Positions 40,700 to 49,612 of a DNA stretch of 64,000 nucleotides are shown piece after piece. The notes under the pieces are model-generated. The model was not told the origin of the DNA. It was given only the letters and a program-made list of their open reading frames with translations, and did not search any database. Each line of letters begins with the position of its first letter. Positions within the stretch are counted from its first letter, which is position 1. This stretch comes from JBBTTE01 sp038064375. Its GTDB lineage: Bacteria; Patescibacteriota; Saccharimonadia; Saccharimonadales; UBA4665. The DNA lies in contig JBBTTF010000004.1 of NCBI GenBank assembly GCA_038064375.1, positions 68,658 to 132,657 on the forward strand, written 5' to 3'. Made by a program: the position numbers and the translations under genes.

Positions 40700-41542
40700 A
40701 TGAAGCTAGCAGCCCTAGGTCCAGAAGGTACATACAGTAGTCAGGCCGCTCGAGAATACGACCCTGAAGCTGAGTTGGTTCTGGCGAGTACCATACCAGA
40801 AGCCATAGCGATGGTTGCCTCTGGCGACTGCCGTCGAGGGCTAATTCCTCTAGAGAATTCTATTGAAGGTACAGTTCGACCTTCTTTTGACGGGCTTTTT
40901 GATCATGGACTTTTTGTTCATGACGAACACGAGATGGAAATAAGTCACACTCTTTGGGGTACCGAAACTTCCGTAACCTCTGACGATGTTATGGAAGTTC
41001 ATTCGCACGAGCAAGCTCTTGGCCAGTGTCGTGAGTATCTTGATAGAAATTACCCGAAGGCTGTTAGAGTTCCTTCTGCAAGCACCGCCGCAGCTATTAA
41101 GCGTGTCGCCAAGAGCGATCGTTCTTATATTGTGGCGATTGGTCCTGACTTTGCTGGTCGCAAGCATGGACTGTCAAAGATTGATGAAGCCATCGAGGAT
41201 CAGCCAAATAATATTACCCAATTTGTGGCCTTCTCTAAGCAGCCTAAAGCTCGCAAGCCACTAGGTTTTACGCTGGTTGCCTTGATTCCAGAAAAGAACC
41301 GCCCCGGACTTCTGAGAGATATTGCGACTGTTATTGAGCCGAAAGATGCAGCCGAAGATCGTGGCGACATCGACATGTCCAGATTTGAGGCTCGCCCCAG
41401 CAGGACAAAACTTGGCGAATATATCTTTTACGCAAGGCTAGAAATGCCTAGTGATGATCCTCGGTTTGAGACTCTAGTTGACGAACTAGCAGACATGGAA
41501 GACGGTGGTGTTCTGTTGCACCGAATGACCGCCGAGAGCTAA
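40700..41542 (+). CDS. pheA: Prephenate dehydratase-like protein with ACT domain
   Basis: 280 aa, monofunctional. The PDT domain shows LGPEGTYSSQAA, GLIPLENSIEGTVRPSFDGL and HSHEQALGQCREYL; the C-terminal ACT domain begins near GFTLVALIPEKNRPGLLRDI. Known enzymes convert prephenate to phenylpyruvate for Phe synthesis. The catalytic N-x-T-R-F signature reads NNITQF here, so the Arg is Gln, and no other aromatic pathway gene is in the window. The activity is therefore uncertain. SD GAGG lies 8 nt before the ATG. It converges with the pseudouridine synthase gene (4-nt overlap). Confidence 0.88.
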   Translation: MKLAALGPEGTYSSQAAREYDPEAELVLASTIPEAIAMVASGDCRRGLIPLENSIEGTVRPSFDGLFDHGLFVHDEHEMEISHTLWGTETSVTSDDVMEVHSHEQALGQCREYLDRNYPKAVRVPSASTAAAIKRVAKSDRSYIVAIGPDFAGRKHGLSKIDEAIEDQPNNITQFVAFSKQPKARKPLGFTLVALIPEKNRPGLLRDIATVIEPKDAAEDRGDIDMSRFEARPSRTKLGEYIFYARLEMPSDDPRFETLVDELADMEDGGVLLHRMTAES

Positions 41543-42207
41543 TCCTCAACAAGCTTGTAGCGCTGAGTTGGTGCCATTTGATCTAGTCGGTAAGGGCCAA
41601 AAACGCTGCGGTGAAGCTTGGTCACGGTGTAGCCGAGTGATTCGAAGGTGCGGCGAATCTGGCGATTGCGACCTTCTTGCATAGTGATTTGCCAGTCTTT
41701 GCCGGCTTCGTCTAGCTTTTGCAGACCTAGTTGGCTGCGACCATCATCTAGCTGAACGCCGATATCGTTGATCATTTGCTGGTGCAGTGGCGCTAATGAC
41801 GTACTGAGACTGATCTCGTAGATCTTGGTCTTGGCATAGCGCGGATGGGTTAATTGATTGGCTAGATCACCGTCATTGGTCATTAGCAGCAGACCAGAAG
41901 AATTCTTATCAAGCCGACCAATCGACTTCAAAACTTGATACTCCGGTGGCAACAAATCGTAAACCGTCTGACTGCCCTGCCCGTCCCGAGAACAGACATA
42001 ACCAACTGGCTTATTGAGCATAACGGTTATGGTCTTGACAGCGGGTGTAATAGAACGCCCGTCAAGTGCCACCTTATCCGTCTCAATTACCTCGTCACCA
42101 AGGGTGGCTAAGCGTTGATTAAGAGTCACCCTGCCCTCTTGGACAGCCTTGTCGGCGGCACGCCGACTAAGACCGGTGCCTTGAGCCACGAACTTATTAA
42201 TACGCAT
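41539..42207 (-). CDS. rluB: RsuA/RluB-family pseudouridine synthase
   Basis: 222 aa. An N-terminal S4 RNA-binding domain (MRINKFVAQGTGLSRRAADK) is followed by the catalytic domain with the active Asp in GRLDKNSSGLLLMTNDG, and by QEGRNRQIRRTFESLGY. It modifies a uridine in rRNA, most likely 23S as in RluB; RsuA or RluE specificity cannot be excluded from sequence alone. It lies 7 nt downstream of the receiver gene on the same strand. Confidence 0.92.
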   Translation of the reverse strand: MRINKFVAQGTGLSRRAADKAVQEGRVTLNQRLATLGDEVIETDKVALDGRSITPAVKTITVMLNKPVGYVCSRDGQGSQTVYDLLPPEYQVLKSIGRLDKNSSGLLLMTNDGDLANQLTHPRYAKTKIYEISLSTSLAPLHQQMINDIGVQLDDGRSQLGLQKLDEAGKDWQITMQEGRNRQIRRTFESLGYTVTKLHRSVFGPYRLDQMAPTQRYKLVED

Positions 42208-42214
42208 TTAGAGT

Positions 42215-43402
42215 TTAGAGAGCTATGTTAGAGGGATCGTTGGGATCGCTAGGAGCCGGTGCCGGGGCTGGCGTAGGTGCTATCGTGCTTGAAGGAGTGG
42301 CTGCTGGTTGAGCGGTTGGGCCGGCTGGTGATGATGGCGTGGTAGTTTGAGAGCCGTCAGCATCGGTAGCGACTACGGCGGTTGGAGCGGCGGCTTCTTC
42401 TTTGGCGGTCTCGATCGCTAGTAGTGCGTCGAGATCTTTCTTGGGGCCATTATCGGGAGGTGAGATTATCTTCTTGCGGGCAATTTCTACGCTGCTACCG
42501 TCAGTTTCTTCGTTTGAGGTTTCTTCTGGGGCTTCAGCGGTCTCTGGCTCGGCTTCTGGAGCTGGTGCCGGTTCTGCCGGAGCTTCGCCACTGGTGTTGG
42601 CTGCAAAGGCTTCGACTGCTTCGTCTACTAACTTGTCGTCGTCAGCAGCGTCAGTGTCAGTGGAGGTTGCTGCATCAGAGGTATCGTCAGCTACAGGTGC
42701 AGGTGCGTCACTGCCGGCGCCGGCTACAAAGTCTTCTATCTGGGTTTCGACGGCGGTCTCTTCTTGGGTTGTTGACTGAACGGCGGCTTCGCTAGGCTCC
42801 GGAGCTGGCTCGGGAGCTACGGCAACAGGAGTTTCGACTGGTTCTGGAGCGGGAGCTGGTGCTGGCTCAGGGGTTGGAGCGGGTTCTGGTACGACCTCGG
42901 GGGCTGGCTCGACCGGAGGGGTCTCAACGGCAGGTGCTTCAACAACGGCTGGCGCTTCTTGCGTGGCCTCTGGAGCGGACTCAGGAGTAGTCTCAGGCGT
43001 AGGAGCTTCAGCTGCAGGAGCGGTGTCTGCGCCGCTATCTTGCAATAATTCGTGGGTAACTTTGACGATATCTTCTAGGGTAACCTGAGATTTGACGAGG
43101 TAGCGGTCGGCGCCGAGGAGGTCGGCCCGCTTTTGGTCGTCGCTCTGGCCTAGAGCGGTCAGCATGATCACCTTTACATCTTTGAGACCGTCAGTGTTAC
43201 GCAAGATGTCGAGCATCTCAAAGCCACTGATCTTAGGCATCATGACGTCAGAAATTATAAGATCTGGCTTTTCGGCTTTGGCGACAACTAGTGCCTCTTC
43301 GCCATCTTTGGCGGATACTATGTTGTAACCCTCGGCTTGTAGACGAGCCTCATAGATTTCTCGTAGGTTGTTGTCGTCTTCGGCCAGCATTATCTTTGAC
43401 AT
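42215..43402 (-). CDS. Response regulator receiver with long disordered Pro/Ala/Glu-rich tail
   Basis: 395 aa. Residues 1-120 form a complete receiver (AEDDN, phosphoacceptor Asp52 in LIISDVMMPK, LTAL, YLVKSQ). From about residue 125 to the end there is a low-complexity acidic tail, rich in Pro, Ala, Glu and Thr, with Pro-Ala repeats, and no recognised DNA-binding domain. AGGGG lies 10 nt before the ATG. It is 49 nt downstream of the sensor kinase gene on the same strand, so they are the likely cognate pair. The tail may tether or scaffold other proteins. Confidence 0.88.
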   Translation of the reverse strand: MSKIMLAEDDNNLREIYEARLQAEGYNIVSAKDGEEALVVAKAEKPDLIISDVMMPKISGFEMLDILRNTDGLKDVKVIMLTALGQSDDQKRADLLGADRYLVKSQVTLEDIVKVTHELLQDSGADTAPAAEAPTPETTPESAPEATQEAPAVVEAPAVETPPVEPAPEVVPEPAPTPEPAPAPAPEPVETPVAVAPEPAPEPSEAAVQSTTQEETAVETQIEDFVAGAGSDAPAPVADDTSDAATSTDTDAADDDKLVDEAVEAFAANTSGEAPAEPAPAPEAEPETAEAPEETSNEETDGSSVEIARKKIISPPDNGPKKDLDALLAIETAKEEAAAPTAVVATDADGSQTTTPSSPAGPTAQPAATPSSTIAPTPAPAPAPSDPNDPSNIAL

Positions 43403-43451
43403 GGTTATTACCCCTGATTATTGTGCTTATGGTACGTTGTCATTTATTGTA

Positions 43452-45200
43452 TCATGGTGTCACGCTAGAACTAACAGGTTTGGCGTTGACGCTGTTGGCG
43501 TCTGATGCCAGAAGCGCCGTCGCCTTATCGTTAGACAGGCGTGGTAAGTTGATGTAGAAGCTGCTGCCCTTGCCGACTTGGCTCTCAACCCAGATGCGCC
43601 CATTGTAGAGCTCGATGATCTTACGACAGATGAATAAGCCCAATCCGGTGCCGCCGATGGTGCGGGTAGCCGAGTTGTCTACGCGGTAGAACTTTTGGAA
43701 CAGGTGCGCTAGATCCTCCACCGGAATGCCCAGACCAGTATCTTTAATAAAGAACTGAGCAACGTTGGTGTCGCCGGTTATGCCGATGGTGATTCGGCCT
43801 TTCTCGGTGTATTTGACGGCGTTGTCGAACAGATTGGTGATTACCTCACGCAAGCGATCGGGGTCGGCGTAAACGTAGTACAAAGGCCTGACGACGCGGG
43901 CATTGGTAGCGTTGACCGTACTGCCGGCTTCGCTCAAGAAGTCCATAGCAAGGCCCTTCTTTTCGGCGACTAGTCTTAGGCCGTCGGTTATCTGCTCAAC
44001 GTAGCTGCCGAGCTCAACTACGCTTGGGTTGCTGGTTAGGCGGCCATCCTCGGCTTTGGCGCTGGTTAGAAGGTCTTGGAACAGCGCGCCTAGGTGTTGG
44101 GTGCTGGAGTGGGCCTTCTCTAAGTAGCCACGCGCACCGGGGTCGATCTTGCTGACCTTTTCGTTGAGCGCCAAGGCTAAGTAGCCTTCAATGGCGGCTA
44201 CAGGCGTGCGCATTTCGTGGCTGGCGGTGCTAATAAAGTCAGCGCGTTGCTGCTCGGCTTTGCGGGCCTCGCTAACGTCACGTAGCACCGCTACGGCTCC
44301 AACAAACTCATTAGTCTTAGGCAGCAAGATTGGTGACATGATGACCGAGACGATGGTCTTTTTGTCTTTGCGACCAACCAGCTGCATGGTTTCGCTGATC
44401 TGTTTCTGCTGCTTGATAACGTTGATGAATGGGTTGGTGTCGGCCTCGAGTTCTTTGCCGTCCTCGTGTGTGAGGTGAATGACTTTGACGGCTTCCATGT
44501 CGTTGGCTTCGTCGACTGCCCATTCGGTCATAGCACTGGCAGCTGGGTTGATTAGGCTGATCTCCCCTTCGGTGTTGATAACTACCACGCCGTCGGCAAT
44601 GGACTGAATCAGAATCTCGGACTGCTGCTGATTATTTTTGAGTAGCCCCGCCAGATGACTAACCTTTTGGCTTTCTTGATCGATGTAGCGATGGCGCCAC
44701 ATAAAGTAGCTGATAACACACATCAGATAGCCCACGGCCAGAATTCCTACGGCTTCCACACTAATGCCGTTAGCTGAGTTGACGTGCGGAATCGATATCA
44801 GGATGTACAGGCTCAGCAGCAGTACGCCACCGATGATTGGATAAATTCCGACAATGCCACTAAAAAAGAACATCGTGTAGAGTACCGCGATATACAGCGA
44901 ATGTGACCAGTCGGTAACGTTTATCAGGTTGATGACGTTGGTTAGCTGAATCATCGACAAAAGAAGAGTGGCAAAGTTGAGGCCCAACGTCTCAGAATGC
45001 CGCTTATATAAGGTGAATCTGTACGCAAGTGTTACTAGGGCCAAAACGACCGTCGAGCCGGTTATGCCCCACGCATCCAAATGATCGCCAACAAACGGCA
45101 CAAACAGACCGATTACTCGAACGGCCAGAATGGCAATTGCTGAGATGGTGATCCACCATGTATAGCCAACGTACCACCGCTTATCGACTGATTCCATCAT
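43452..45200 (-). CDS. Membrane sensor histidine kinase with PAS domain
   Basis: 582 aa. About six membrane segments (residues 15-180), then a short coiled linker, a PAS domain (about 200-310, SIADGVVVINTEGEISLINPA) and the kinase core with the phosphoacceptor His328 in ASHEMRTPVAAIEGY, the N-box ITNLFDNAVKYTEKG, DTGLGIP and GGTGLGLFICRKIIEL. It autophosphorylates and probably signals to the 42215 receiver. TATAAT lies about 11 nt before the ATG at 45200. The C-terminal 25 residues are polar and unstructured. Confidence 0.95.
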   Translation of the reverse strand: MMESVDKRWYVGYTWWITISAIAILAVRVIGLFVPFVGDHLDAWGITGSTVVLALVTLAYRFTLYKRHSETLGLNFATLLLSMIQLTNVINLINVTDWSHSLYIAVLYTMFFFSGIVGIYPIIGGVLLLSLYILISIPHVNSANGISVEAVGILAVGYLMCVISYFMWRHRYIDQESQKVSHLAGLLKNNQQQSEILIQSIADGVVVINTEGEISLINPAASAMTEWAVDEANDMEAVKVIHLTHEDGKELEADTNPFINVIKQQKQISETMQLVGRKDKKTIVSVIMSPILLPKTNEFVGAVAVLRDVSEARKAEQQRADFISTASHEMRTPVAAIEGYLALALNEKVSKIDPGARGYLEKAHSSTQHLGALFQDLLTSAKAEDGRLTSNPSVVELGSYVEQITDGLRLVAEKKGLAMDFLSEAGSTVNATNARVVRPLYYVYADPDRLREVITNLFDNAVKYTEKGRITIGITGDTNVAQFFIKDTGLGIPVEDLAHLFQKFYRVDNSATRTIGGTGLGLFICRKIIELYNGRIWVESQVGKGSSFYINLPRLSNDKATALLASDANSVNAKPVSSSVTP

Positions 45201-45336
45201 ACTTAAGAGGTATTATATAGATATTACGCTTATGCTACCAGTGGAGTCTCATCTGGACACAATACCCCGCTTGTGGTAGTATTCTACCCCTAGTACAGCG
45301 CTAATAATTGTTTTACTTTTAGAGCGCCGTCGACGT

Positions 45337-45411
45337 GGCCTCATCGTCTAACGGCTAGGACATCAGGTTCTCATCCTGGTAATCGGAGTTCGATTCTCCG
45401 TGAGGTCACCA
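45337..45411 (+). tRNA. tRNA-Glu (CTC anticodon)
   Basis: Full cloverleaf by eye. The acceptor stem GGCCTCA pairs with TGAGGTC. The anticodon stem TCAGG/CCTGG encloses the loop TTCTCAT with anticodon CTC, and the T arm is GGAG-TTCGATT-CTCC. The discriminator is A and CCA (45409-45411) is encoded. It lies at the edge of the more A+T-rich accessory segment that begins after it. Confidence 0.95.
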
Positions 45412-45420
45412 ATATAAGAA

Positions 45421-45442
45421 GCTCACCACAGGTGGGCTTTTT
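45421..45442 (+). terminator. Terminator after tRNA-Glu
   Basis: GCTCACC (45421-45427) pairs with GGTGGGC (45431-45437), followed by a T run. Flanking CCAATATAA and TTATATTGG also match, so the stem can be extended and may work in both directions. Confidence 0.8.
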
Positions 45443-45486
45443 ATATTGGTTTTCGCGCAGCGAAATTCGAAAAAGTCACGTGCTGA

Positions 45487-47112
45487 CTAGTACGCCAGCT
45501 CCCATACTTTTTCTAATGCGCTAAAACAAATCGCCATGTCATTTTCAAACTGCTGTTGAGTGATATTGTCGCCTACAAATTTTGCTAGCTGCTTTTTCTT
45601 ATGACCGTTCATTGCGTCCACTTCGGTTTGGGATTTTTTCCAATTTCCATAGGTGGGGTCTACTTGGCTTGGGTAGCATTGTTCAACATCACGTGCTGTA
45701 AGCTCAAACATTTGATTGTTAGTTGCTAAGTGGCTATTGGCGCGCTTGAAGTCGTTAACCCCTGCTTGCCTCTGAGAGCTCGGCTTATCTATTAGGATAA
45801 CTGCACGTTCCTTGTAGATACTCGCGCTCAGCGGCTTAAATGACTGTTCAATAGCATTTATTGTCCGTTCGACCTGATCAACATCACCGTTTGCTTTTAT
45901 GATTTGTACGGCGGGCTTTTCGCCGTAGAACCTTTTAATGACTCTTGTGAGTAGCTCAAACTCGCTTTGGCCTTCAACGACTATGAAGTTTTTAGGCAAT
46001 AGTAGGTCAGAAGGGCTTCCTCCAAGCAAATCGTAGACAACATAGGGTTTCTCATCGGGCTGTGTTTCTTCGATAGATGTTTCACCTACATTTTTCTCCA
46101 CTTTCAGTATCATTTGCCCAGTAGAGTCATCGGCAACAAATACGGAGGAATGGGTGTTTATGAACACTTGATCATCGTCTTGAGATAGAGCGTGTAGAAC
46201 ATTCTTTAAATTTCTTTGAGCTGTTGGGTGTAGGTGCAACTCCGCTTCATCAATAAAAAAAAGAAAGGACTTCCCTGAGTCGCTGTTGGTTTTTCTAAAG
46301 TCCGCATAGGCCTGAATAATTGCTAGCATTAAAGCCCTCTGCATGCCGTCGCCTTTTTCTTCTGCGAGCGTTTCTATGCCGTCGTCAATTGTCGTGTCAA
46401 AGTTCTTAAGTAAGTCATCAAAAATGGGAGGAGTCACCTCAAATTTTACGCTTACACAGTCAGGAAATTGTTTTTCAAGATAAAGCCTTACCTTATCTCC
46501 GACATTATCAAACTCGGCGCGTATTTCCGAGTCCTCGTTTTCGAACAGCTCTTTAAATTTGGCTTGAAACTCCTTGTACTGCTCATTTTGTTCTAGAATA
46601 GTTGCCAGAACACCAGATAACATTATTCCTACAGGCGATGTTTTATTATATTTTGCTACTGCGTCATAGTATTGTTTTGTATTTACGTATTCAAATTTAG
46701 GAAAAAAATCATTTAAGGCGGCGTCGAAGCCTGTGCCCGGCACCACTTCTGACCCATTAACAAACATTTTTCGCTTAGCGTCCTCACTATTACGAATCAT
46801 CGTGACCGTATCTTCGCCATTAAGTGCGTTTTGAATCTTTGTTTTGTTTGCTTGATTGAGCATTTTTGATGCACCTTCCTGTGCGCCGCTGAACTCAATC
46901 TTTACTGATATTTTTTTCGTAGAGTCTCTCTTAAACTTTAAATCGTTAACATCGGCTCCTCGCCCTAAGCCGTTAAAAAAATATTCTATTGCTTCAAAGA
47001 AATTTGTCTTACCACAATTATTTTGGCCAACAAAAATATTAAAATCGTTTACTTGAAATTTTGCTTCAACGATAGATCTGAAATTCTCAATTTCGATGCT
47101 TTTAATCTTCAT
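45487..47112 (-). CDS. OLD-family ATPase with TOPRIM nuclease domain
   Basis: 541 aa. N-terminal ABC/SMC-like ATPase: IENFRSIVEAKF, Walker A GQNNCGKTN (Lys35), a long coiled middle part, and Walker B FFIDEAELHLHP (about residue 288) followed by INTHSSVFV. The C-terminal TOPRIM domain shows FIVVEGQSEFELL and VILIDKPS with a later ELTARDVEQCYPS. OLD nucleases include GajA of the Gabija defence system, but no UvrD-like GajB lies nearby. The start is set at 47112 because AAAGGG is 6 nt upstream; an earlier TTG is possible. It is divergent from the STAND nuclease gene, and the DNA is visibly more A+T-rich than the flanks. Confidence 0.9.
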   Translation of the reverse strand: MKIKSIEIENFRSIVEAKFQVNDFNIFVGQNNCGKTNFFEAIEYFFNGLGRGADVNDLKFKRDSTKKISVKIEFSGAQEGASKMLNQANKTKIQNALNGEDTVTMIRNSEDAKRKMFVNGSEVVPGTGFDAALNDFFPKFEYVNTKQYYDAVAKYNKTSPVGIMLSGVLATILEQNEQYKEFQAKFKELFENEDSEIRAEFDNVGDKVRLYLEKQFPDCVSVKFEVTPPIFDDLLKNFDTTIDDGIETLAEEKGDGMQRALMLAIIQAYADFRKTNSDSGKSFLFFIDEAELHLHPTAQRNLKNVLHALSQDDDQVFINTHSSVFVADDSTGQMILKVEKNVGETSIEETQPDEKPYVVYDLLGGSPSDLLLPKNFIVVEGQSEFELLTRVIKRFYGEKPAVQIIKANGDVDQVERTINAIEQSFKPLSASIYKERAVILIDKPSSQRQAGVNDFKRANSHLATNNQMFELTARDVEQCYPSQVDPTYGNWKKSQTEVDAMNGHKKKQLAKFVGDNITQQQFENDMAICFSALEKVWELAY

Positions 47113-47242
47113 ATTCATCCCTTTAATCAATCAATTTAGTGTAGTTTTGCGAACGCTTCTACATTGTTCATAGTACGACATTAATCGATCAGAGTTATTA
47201 AAAATTTATTAAAACTTGCGGACTATCTTTAGCGAGGACATA

Positions 47243-49573
47243 ATGTTTTCAATGAATCAGAACGCAGTTGACAGTAGAAGTAATAATCAGACAATGCCAC
47301 TGGCGCTGCATAGTCTTGGATGGCGAAATTTTCAAGATCTATGCGGATCAATTCTACGTCATGAGTTTGGGCAGTCTTTTAAGACTTTTGCTGATAGTAA
47401 TGACGGCGGTCGAGACGGAGCATATTATGGCAAATGGGAAAGATCACAACTCAGTAAGGGCTCACAAGGTTTTGCTCAAGGGGCAACCGTTCTGCAATGC
47501 AAGTTCACTATAAAGGCCGATTCCACACTCTCGCTTAGTATGCTGGAAGATGAACTAGGAAAGATTACCAAGCTAGTCCATGACAGGCTCTGTGACAACT
47601 ATGTATTAATAACAAATGCTAGAGTTACGGGGGACGCTGAAAGGAAAATATGCGCCGCAATTAAATTATTAGGCGTTAAAGAAGTATACGTACAAGATGG
47701 TAATTGGGTTTGCGATACAATCAAACAGAATCAATCCCTTCGTCTCTACGTTCCTCGAGTCTATGGGCTAGGCGACTTAAGTCAGATTATAGATGCCCGT
47801 TCATATATTCAAGCGCAGGAACTACTAGACCAACTTGATGGTCTATCGACATTCGTAGTTACAAAATCTTATCAAAAGGCGGCTGATGCTATAAAAAACG
47901 AAGGGTTTGTCCTGTTGCTAGGTGAACCTTCATCTGGTAAATCTGTCATCGCGGCAACGCTGGCGATGGCAGCAGCAGATAAGTGGAATAGTCTGGTCAT
48001 TCGTGTGTCGAATGCAGAAGAGTTTAAGGATCACTGGAATCCAAATGAGCCAAACCAGTTTTTTTGGATTGATGATGCATTTGGTGCTGTCCGACATTCT
48101 CAGTCGCTAACCGATGGTTGGGCAAAAATTCTTCCCGCAGAAGTCAACACTGCAATTAAAAAAGGCGCTAAGGTTGTAATGACATCTAGGGACTATGTAT
48201 ATAAGCAGGCAAAACCTTTGCTAAAAGACTACGCCTTCCCCCTACTCAAAGAAAGCCAAGTTGTTATTGATGTAAGCGCGTTGTCGTTGGATGAAAAAAG
48301 ACGAATTTTATATAACCATTTAAAGCGAGGACGTCAGCCAAAAGAATTTAGAGCAAAGATAAAGCCTCATTTAGATGAAATCGCACATGTTAAAAAATTC
48401 CTCCCCGAGGTGGCAAGGCGCTTCAGTGTCCCATCATTTACGAAGCATATAGATCCCAGCTCAAAATCTCAGGTTGTGAATTTTATGGAAAACCCCAAAG
48501 ACTATCTATCCGATGTATTTGATGAGCTTGAGCCAAAGCATCAAGCAGTAATGGCTTTAATCTATGGTTCGGAAAAACTGACCTCACCTGTTAGATTGGA
48601 CCCAAACGAAGCAGGAGTTATGGGGCGTTTCGGGGCAAATACAAGTGACATCTTAAGCGCGCTACATGATTTAGAGGGTACTTTTCTTAGGTATAATCGC
48701 AACAAGGGAGAATGGAGATTCCATCATCCTACTATTCGAGAGGGCTTTGCGAGATACATCATTCAAAGCCCTGAGCTTACAGATATCTTAATTCAAGGAT
48801 TTTCCCTAGTTGATATTTTGGAGCAGGTTGACTGTGGAACTGGAAAAGTTGAAGGCCAACTTATCAGGCTTCAGCCATCCCTATATGATCAAGTATTGGA
48901 TCGTCTCAACGTGTTTTGGGATATCTACTCAAGTGCAGACGGTTATACAAGTTACTATCTTCGATTGCGGCTTCTAAACTTTTTGAATAGAGGGAATAAG
49001 CAATTCCTACAAAGAGCGATGACGAAACATCGAGATCTTATAGAGCGTATCATGGAGGACTCTTTATCAGGTGAGATTATTGGAAACCCAGCCATACCAT
49101 ACGCAGGGCGACTTCTAGATTTTGACATGCTAGATCAGTCTATGAAGGAGAAGATTGCGGATTACTATATGGATGTTTCTGTGTCTATACCTGACGGTAG
49201 TTGGCTTACGTATGTACCTGCACGTAAGTTAATTGACGACTCACATGCCACTACGATATTAGCCAACGTAAGGTTGAATTTCGTTCCTGAAGTCGACAGT
49301 ACGATTGACGAATGGGAGACAAATGACAACTCTGAAATTGAAGACTATTACTCCGAACTTCGTAATACTATTGATGAATATAGGCTTCAATTCACAGATG
49401 ATGAAGATGCCTATCAGCGCCTAACAGAAGGTCTTGGCAGGATTGAGGAGATAGAAGATGAAAGAGCCCGATTCCAGAGTGGCTCATACGAAGATGGTCT
49501 ATATGACGATGACCGTCCGACTCCCCCTGTAATACTGGCGGAGAGGAACATATTTGATGATGTCGATGTATAA
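47243..49573 (+). CDS. Restriction endonuclease-like/STAND NTPase protein (nSTAND3 type), candidate antiphage sensor
   Basis: 776 aa. Residues about 20-130 look like a PD-(D/E)xK nuclease of the Mrr/restriction-endonuclease type: NDGGRDGAYYG (Asp58) and VLQCKF (Lys87). Next comes a STAND NTPase with Walker A LGEPSSGKS (Lys233), Walker B FFWIDDAFG and sensor-like VVMTSRDYVY. A winged-helix-like region (FHHPTIREGFARYI) and a long helical C-terminus with no clear repeats follow; the last 60 residues are acidic. Proteins of this layout act in antiviral defence in other bacteria. The start is the ATG at 47243 with GAGG (47234-47237) 5 nt upstream. It is divergent from the OLD gene, 130 nt away. 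Confidence 0.85.
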   Translation: MFSMNQNAVDSRSNNQTMPLALHSLGWRNFQDLCGSILRHEFGQSFKTFADSNDGGRDGAYYGKWERSQLSKGSQGFAQGATVLQCKFTIKADSTLSLSMLEDELGKITKLVHDRLCDNYVLITNARVTGDAERKICAAIKLLGVKEVYVQDGNWVCDTIKQNQSLRLYVPRVYGLGDLSQIIDARSYIQAQELLDQLDGLSTFVVTKSYQKAADAIKNEGFVLLLGEPSSGKSVIAATLAMAAADKWNSLVIRVSNAEEFKDHWNPNEPNQFFWIDDAFGAVRHSQSLTDGWAKILPAEVNTAIKKGAKVVMTSRDYVYKQAKPLLKDYAFPLLKESQVVIDVSALSLDEKRRILYNHLKRGRQPKEFRAKIKPHLDEIAHVKKFLPEVARRFSVPSFTKHIDPSSKSQVVNFMENPKDYLSDVFDELEPKHQAVMALIYGSEKLTSPVRLDPNEAGVMGRFGANTSDILSALHDLEGTFLRYNRNKGEWRFHHPTIREGFARYIIQSPELTDILIQGFSLVDILEQVDCGTGKVEGQLIRLQPSLYDQVLDRLNVFWDIYSSADGYTSYYLRLRLLNFLNRGNKQFLQRAMTKHRDLIERIMEDSLSGEIIGNPAIPYAGRLLDFDMLDQSMKEKIADYYMDVSVSIPDGSWLTYVPARKLIDDSHATTILANVRLNFVPEVDSTIDEWETNDNSEIEDYYSELRNTIDEYRLQFTDDEDAYQRLTEGLGRIEEIEDERARFQSGSYEDGLYDDDRPTPPVILAERNIFDDVDV

Positions 49574-49612
49574 ACGTAAAAATTCTATTAAGTTAAGAAC
49601 CGGTAAGTTATC

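Noticed and set aside
42382..42795. Long antisense frames over the Pro/Ala/Glu-rich tail of the receiver
   Set aside because: They arise from the biased codon content of the repeat-rich tail and are Arg/Leu- or Ser/Ala-rich without signals.
45487..47112. Gabija system
   Set aside because: The OLD protein resembles GajA in layout, but no UvrD-like GajB helicase gene is adjacent; the divergent neighbour is a STAND protein.
45337..49612. Integrative element with att sites at tRNA-Glu
   Set aside because: No repeat of the tRNA 3' end could be seen after the STAND gene, and there is no integrase; only the composition difference and the tRNA position remain.
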